DNA from: Candidatus Zixiibacteriota bacterium
Lineage (GTDB): Bacteria; Zixibacteria; MSB-5A5; WJJR01
Assembly: GCA_020058315.1 (NCBI GenBank)
Contig: JAGVEK010000430.1
Location: forward strand, 1-8,031
Length of the DNA stretch: 8,031 nucleotides
Direction: 5' to 3'
A program made the position numbers and the translations under genes. This document shows, piece after piece, positions 5,847 to 8,031 of this stretch (position 1 is the stretch's first letter; the number at the start of each line of letters is the position of its first letter). The notes under the pieces were generated by a model. It saw only the letters and a program-made list of their open reading frames with translations, was not told where the DNA came from and did not search any database.

Positions 5847-7234
5847 GCTGGCTTGCTCCCCGCCATCGTTTCAGTTGCTGCATCATCCCGATCCGGGAGC
5901 GCATCAACCCGGCGGAGACGCACATTGAAAACAGCCCCGGTCGCTGGGGGCGCGACATTGGACGCTTCGATGGTTCCGCCAAACCCTTCGAGGATGCTCC
6001 GGGAAATTGAAAGTCCCAGCCCCGATCCGTGGCCCGCCGGTTTCGTGGAGAAGAAGGGCTCAAACAGCCTCGACAGGTTCTCGGGGGTAATCCCGCTGCC
6101 CTGGTCTGCCAAAGCGATTTTGACCCATCGATCATCCACACTCACGTGAATCTGAAGTTCGCCTCCCTCCGGCATGGCATCGCGCGCATTCAGCGTCAAA
6201 TTGAGGAATACCTGCCGCAAAGGATCTGCGCCACCAACAACCAGCGGCAGTTCTGCGAGCGAAGAGTGGGTGATTGTCACGCCGCACCGGCTCAACTCAG
6301 GCGCAAGAAACAGAACCACCTCCGAAAGGACCGCGCCCACGTCGACCGCAGCCGGTCGTGACGTCTCCGGATGGAACGCATCGAGGAGCTGACGCACGAT
6401 CCGGGCGATGCGATCAACCTCCACCGACACGAGTTCTATATTCCGCGACGCCTCGGGGTGGTTTCGGACCTGACCGCGGATCAATTGCAGGTAGTTTCGA
6501 ATGATTCCCAGAGGGTTGTTGACTTCGTGGGCGATGTCCGACGAAAGGCGGCCCAGTGTGGCCATCTTTTCGCTCTGGGCCAACTGCTCACGAGTGCGAA
6601 TCAAATCCTGGGCGTACTGTCGCTCCGATTCATAGAGCACGGCATTCTCGATGGCGACCGTGAGTTGGTCCAGTAGCAGGGCAAGGAATTCCCGGTCCGT
6701 CTCGCTGAATGGCTGTCCATTCAAACGACCGGACATATAGAGCACGCCCCGCAGACGTTCTCGCCGGTGCATCGGGGCGACCAGCACACACCCGATCCGG
6801 TCGAGAAGCCGTGTTTGCGGCCAGTCGGGGCGGAGAATCAGACGCAGTTCCTCGAACAGAACCGGCCGCGGCTGCCCAGCGAGTGCGCGCGCGAATCCCG
6901 ACTCCAGATCGAGTTCCCAATCCTCCGTGCAGACTTCTGCCCATCCCTTCCATCTGCTGACGGCCAGACGATTATGCTTGCCTGGCTCTTCGATGACAAT
7001 CGCTGCGGCGCCCACCCCCAACTGGCTGATGGTTGTCAGCAGAATTCCATCCAGAAGGGCACTGGTGTCCAGCACAGCGCTGAAGCGCCGGAGAATATCA
7101 AAGAGGGTATAGAGATCGAAAATCTCCCGTTTGAGATCTGCGCGAAGCTCGGCCCCGGTCGCGTCTCTTTCGACGCTCACAGAGAGGGATCCTGGATACT
7201 CCGTTGCCGGTTGGAAATTTGAGCCTGTTCCCAT
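5843..7234 (-). CDS. Soluble GAF-HisKA-HATPase sensor histidine kinase
   Basis: This 463-aa kinase is first in the leftward signalling cluster. A single GAF-type sensory domain (about 40-203) is followed by a coiled coil ending in EQLAQSEKMATLGRL. The HisKA domain carries phospho-acceptor His236 in AHEVNNPLGI, and the HATPase domain has N-box Asn349 (LNLTLNARDAM), G1 ADQGSGI and G2 GHGSGLGLSI. The H-E-x-x-N box is intact, so both kinase and phosphatase activity are plausible. No signal peptide or transmembrane helix is visible, so the signal is cytosolic or comes from a partner protein. The stop codon overlaps the start of the hybrid kinase (ATGA), implying translational coupling and matched stoichiometry. 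The ATG at 7234 is the only good start after an in-frame TGA at 7283-7285, although its Shine-Dalgarno sequence is poor. A hairpin lies in the leader. Confidence 0.93.
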   Translation of the reverse strand: MGTGSNFQPATEYPGSLSVSVERDATGAELRADLKREIFDLYTLFDILRRFSAVLDTSALLDGILLTTISQLGVGAAAIVIEEPGKHNRLAVSRWKGWAEVCTEDWELDLESGFARALAGQPRPVLFEELRLILRPDWPQTRLLDRIGCVLVAPMHRRERLRGVLYMSGRLNGQPFSETDREFLALLLDQLTVAIENAVLYESERQYAQDLIRTREQLAQSEKMATLGRLSSDIAHEVNNPLGIIRNYLQLIRGQVRNHPEASRNIELVSVEVDRIARIVRQLLDAFHPETSRPAAVDVGAVLSEVVLFLAPELSRCGVTITHSSLAELPLVVGGADPLRQVFLNLTLNARDAMPEGGELQIHVSVDDRWVKIALADQGSGITPENLSRLFEPFFSTKPAGHGSGLGLSISRSILEGFGGTIEASNVAPPATGAVFNVRLRRVDALPDRDDAATETMAGSKPA

Positions 7235-7256
7235 GCCTGTACTCTGATGATCCGCG

Positions 7257-7282
7257 TGCCGCCTCCGCGCTGGCAGGCGGCA
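7257..7282 (-). promoter_or_regulatory. Perfect 8-bp inverted repeat in the leader of the kinase operon
   Basis: TGCCGCCT (7257-7264) and AGGCGGCA (7275-7282) are perfect reverse complements separated by ten nucleotides, 22 nt upstream of the kinase ATG. As RNA this is a strong GC-rich hairpin near a start codon with a weak ribosome-binding site. As DNA it could be an operator. Its function is not known. Confidence 0.4.
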
Positions 7283-7342
7283 TCATTCAGATTATCGGCA
7301 GATTGGCCCTGTGGCTTCCGTCTGGGGCACCTGCTGAGATCC

Positions 7343-7358
7343 TGCAAGCCATCTCCCC
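7343..7358 (-). promoter_or_regulatory. Weak sigma-54-like -24/-12 site ahead of the kinase operon
   Basis: Read on the minus strand the site is GGGGAG-ATGGC-TTGCA. It has the required GG and GC spaced by ten nucleotides and an exact -12 TTGCA, but the -24 part matches TGGCAC at only three of six positions. Transcription would start near 7332, leaving a leader of about 100 nt with the hairpin at 7257-7282. If real, it would make the cluster autoregulated by its own NtrC-type activator. No upstream enhancer repeats were recognised, and the G-run makes a chance match easy. Confidence 0.22.
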
Positions 7359-7368
7359 CCCCAGTTCA

Positions 7369-7442
7369 GGTGCCACGGGTCTTCAGACCCGTGTTTTCCC
7401 CGATGACCATGGCTGGGCACGGCTCTGAAGAGCCGTGGCACC
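7369..7442. repeat. REPIN-like inverted pair of palindromes (family B)
   Basis: Two 25-nt arms, 7369-7393 and 7418-7442, are reverse complements except at two positions, with a 24-nt spacer (7394-7417). Each arm is itself a perfect hairpin: CACGGGTCT-TC-AGACCCGTG on the left and CACGGCTCT-GA-AGAGCCGTG on the right. The head GTGC directly precedes each small hairpin when read inwards. The two differences between the arms are a matched pair, so each nine-bp hairpin remains perfect. This is the layout of REPINs, i.e. two REP sequences in inverted orientation, normally mobilised by a RAYT transposase; none is encoded in the window. It sits between the start of the kinase operon and the end of the cytochrome maturation operon, in the only gap of about 300 nt in the window. 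Confidence 0.8.
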
Positions 7443-7485
7443 GTACGCAGAGGAGGGCGTAGATGGCGAGGGAATGGCTTCAGAC

Positions 7486-7511
7486 AAAAAGGCGTCCGAG
7501 GACGCCTTTTT
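7486..7511 (-). terminator. Strong intrinsic terminator of the ccmDE operon, bidirectional in form
   Basis: AAAAA-GGCGTCC (7486-7497) and GGACGCC-TTTTT (7500-7511) form a seven-bp GC stem, extended by A-T pairs, with a very short loop and a U-run on either strand. It begins 23 nt after the ccmE stop codon and must end that leftward transcript, so no further cytochrome maturation gene follows ccmE here. Rightward transcripts would be stopped equally well. Confidence 0.9.
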
Positions 7512-7534
7512 GAGGATCTCATTGGCGGACCGGC

Positions 7535-7951
7535 TCAGGCCCCGCCAGTCGTGGCTTTCGTCTCGTGGGGACTGTTTTCCCCGGATTCCTCGAGTCCCTG
7601 ATACTTCGATGGGCATTTCACAAGCAGGCGGTCGGCTTGGAATGTGCCGTCCACCACTCGCCCGTTGCAGACCACCGAATTGGCCTGATCGAAATTTCCT
7701 GGTTTGACCCCGCGATACGCCACGGGCAGCACATGCCCCTTGTCGTCCACAATACTGAAATTGAGCACCCCGCCAGAAAGATCGTAGCGGACATTTTCCT
7801 TCTCGATAGCGCCCATCACCTGACAGGTCCGGTTGAGCTGGCGAGCCTCGGCAAATCCGACATAGGGAGTCAATGATCCCCGAAATGCGGTGAAGCCAAC
7901 AATCCCGCACACGACAATTAACGCGATCCCCACGATGTACCGTTTGTTCAT
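7535..7951 (-). CDS. ccmE: CcmE, periplasmic heme chaperone of cytochrome c maturation, CxxxY variant
   Basis: This 138-aa System I cytochrome c maturation protein carries heme covalently in the periplasm and passes it to the CcmF synthetase. An N-terminal membrane anchor (residues about 5-23) is followed by a small OB-fold domain. Recognisable family segments are TPYVGF, VRYDLSGGVLNFSIVDD, LPVAYRGVKPGNFDQANSVV, and NGRVVDGTFQADRLLVK. At the heme-attachment site the usual His of HxxxY is replaced by Cys: C113-P-S-K-Y117. CxxxY CcmE proteins are known from some bacteria and archaea, where heme binds through the cysteine. The start at 7951 is chosen over an upstream in-frame ATG (8017) because it has GGGAGA nearby, gives a normal anchor and overlaps the stop of the preceding gene by ATGA. 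The tail after residue 119 is short and hydrophilic. It is the last gene of its operon. Confidence 0.88.
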   Translation of the reverse strand: MNKRYIVGIALIVVCGIVGFTAFRGSLTPYVGFAEARQLNRTCQVMGAIEKENVRYDLSGGVLNFSIVDDKGHVLPVAYRGVKPGNFDQANSVVCNGRVVDGTFQADRLLVKCPSKYQGLEESGENSPHETKATTGGA

Positions 7952-8031
7952 TCCACCGATCTCCCGCGCGTGACCCTGCGATCCACCCGCCACAGATACC
8001 AGACGATTCCCGCCCACGTGATCAGAACTGC
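7948..8031 (-). CDS. ccmD: CcmD-like small membrane protein, C-terminal part (5' end outside window)
   Basis: On the minus strand from 8031, 27 codons are open and end in TGA at 7948-7950, which overlaps the ccmE ATG as ATGA. The residues are a hydrophobic Trp-rich stretch (AVLITWAGIVWYLW) followed by a basic tail (RVDRRVTRGRSVE). That is how CcmD ends: one transmembrane helix and then a charged cytoplasmic tail. CcmD helps release heme-loaded CcmE from the CcmABC complex, and it commonly lies next to ccmC and ccmE. The fragment is short and the family diverges quickly, so the call rests on topology plus overlap with ccmE. Confidence 0.65.
   Translation of the reverse strand, partial: AVLITWAGIVWYLWRVDRRVTRGRSVE

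Overview
The window (about 60% G+C by eye, no rRNA or tRNA seen) looks like chromosomal DNA of a free-living Gram-negative-type bacterium. Three things point that way: a System I cytochrome c maturation locus, a lipoprotein-type signal peptide, and a sigma-54 enhancer-binding regulator with soluble GAF-type histidine kinases. The variant CcmE (CxxxY instead of HxxxY) and the abundance of REP-like palindromes suggest a little-studied lineage outside the classic Proteobacteria models. I cannot name the phylum from sequence alone.

Layout, left to right. At 1-245 (+) lies the C-terminal end of a protein that starts outside the window; it carries an RRNAIH motif that resembles a HEPN RNase motif. 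It converges on a Fpg/Nei-type DNA glycosylase gene (383-1273, -). The gap between the two holds a long, structured inverted-repeat element (257-368). A divergent 164-nt intergenic region separates the glycosylase from a probable lipoprotein with a SnoaL-like/ester-cyclase fold (1438-1977, +). A convergent gap with possible terminator hairpins follows.

The centre (7234 down to 2184, all -) is a signalling cluster. In transcription order it encodes a soluble GAF-HisKA-HATPase kinase, a REC-GAF-GAF-HisKA-HATPase hybrid kinase joined to it by an ATGA stop/start overlap, and an NtrC-type response regulator (REC-AAA+-Fis HTH, intact GAFTGA). None has a membrane segment, so the signals are presumably cytosolic. 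The simplest reading is that the two kinases feed one sigma-54 activator. The only potential output site seen in the window is a weak -24/-12-like sequence ahead of the cluster itself.

The right end (7948-8031 and 7535-7951, -) is the tail of a cytochrome c maturation operon: a partial CcmD-like small membrane protein overlapping a CcmE gene whose heme-binding site is CPSKY. A strong bidirectional-type terminator (7486-7511) ends this operon. Between it and the kinase cluster sits a REPIN-like pair of palindromes (7369-7442) whose two arms differ by compensatory changes that keep each small hairpin intact.

The best candidates for something under-described are the two different REPIN-like families sharing one architecture, the variant CcmE/CcmD pair, the dual-kinase cluster with one kinase lacking the usual T/N phosphatase residue, and the divergent Fpg-like glycosylase.
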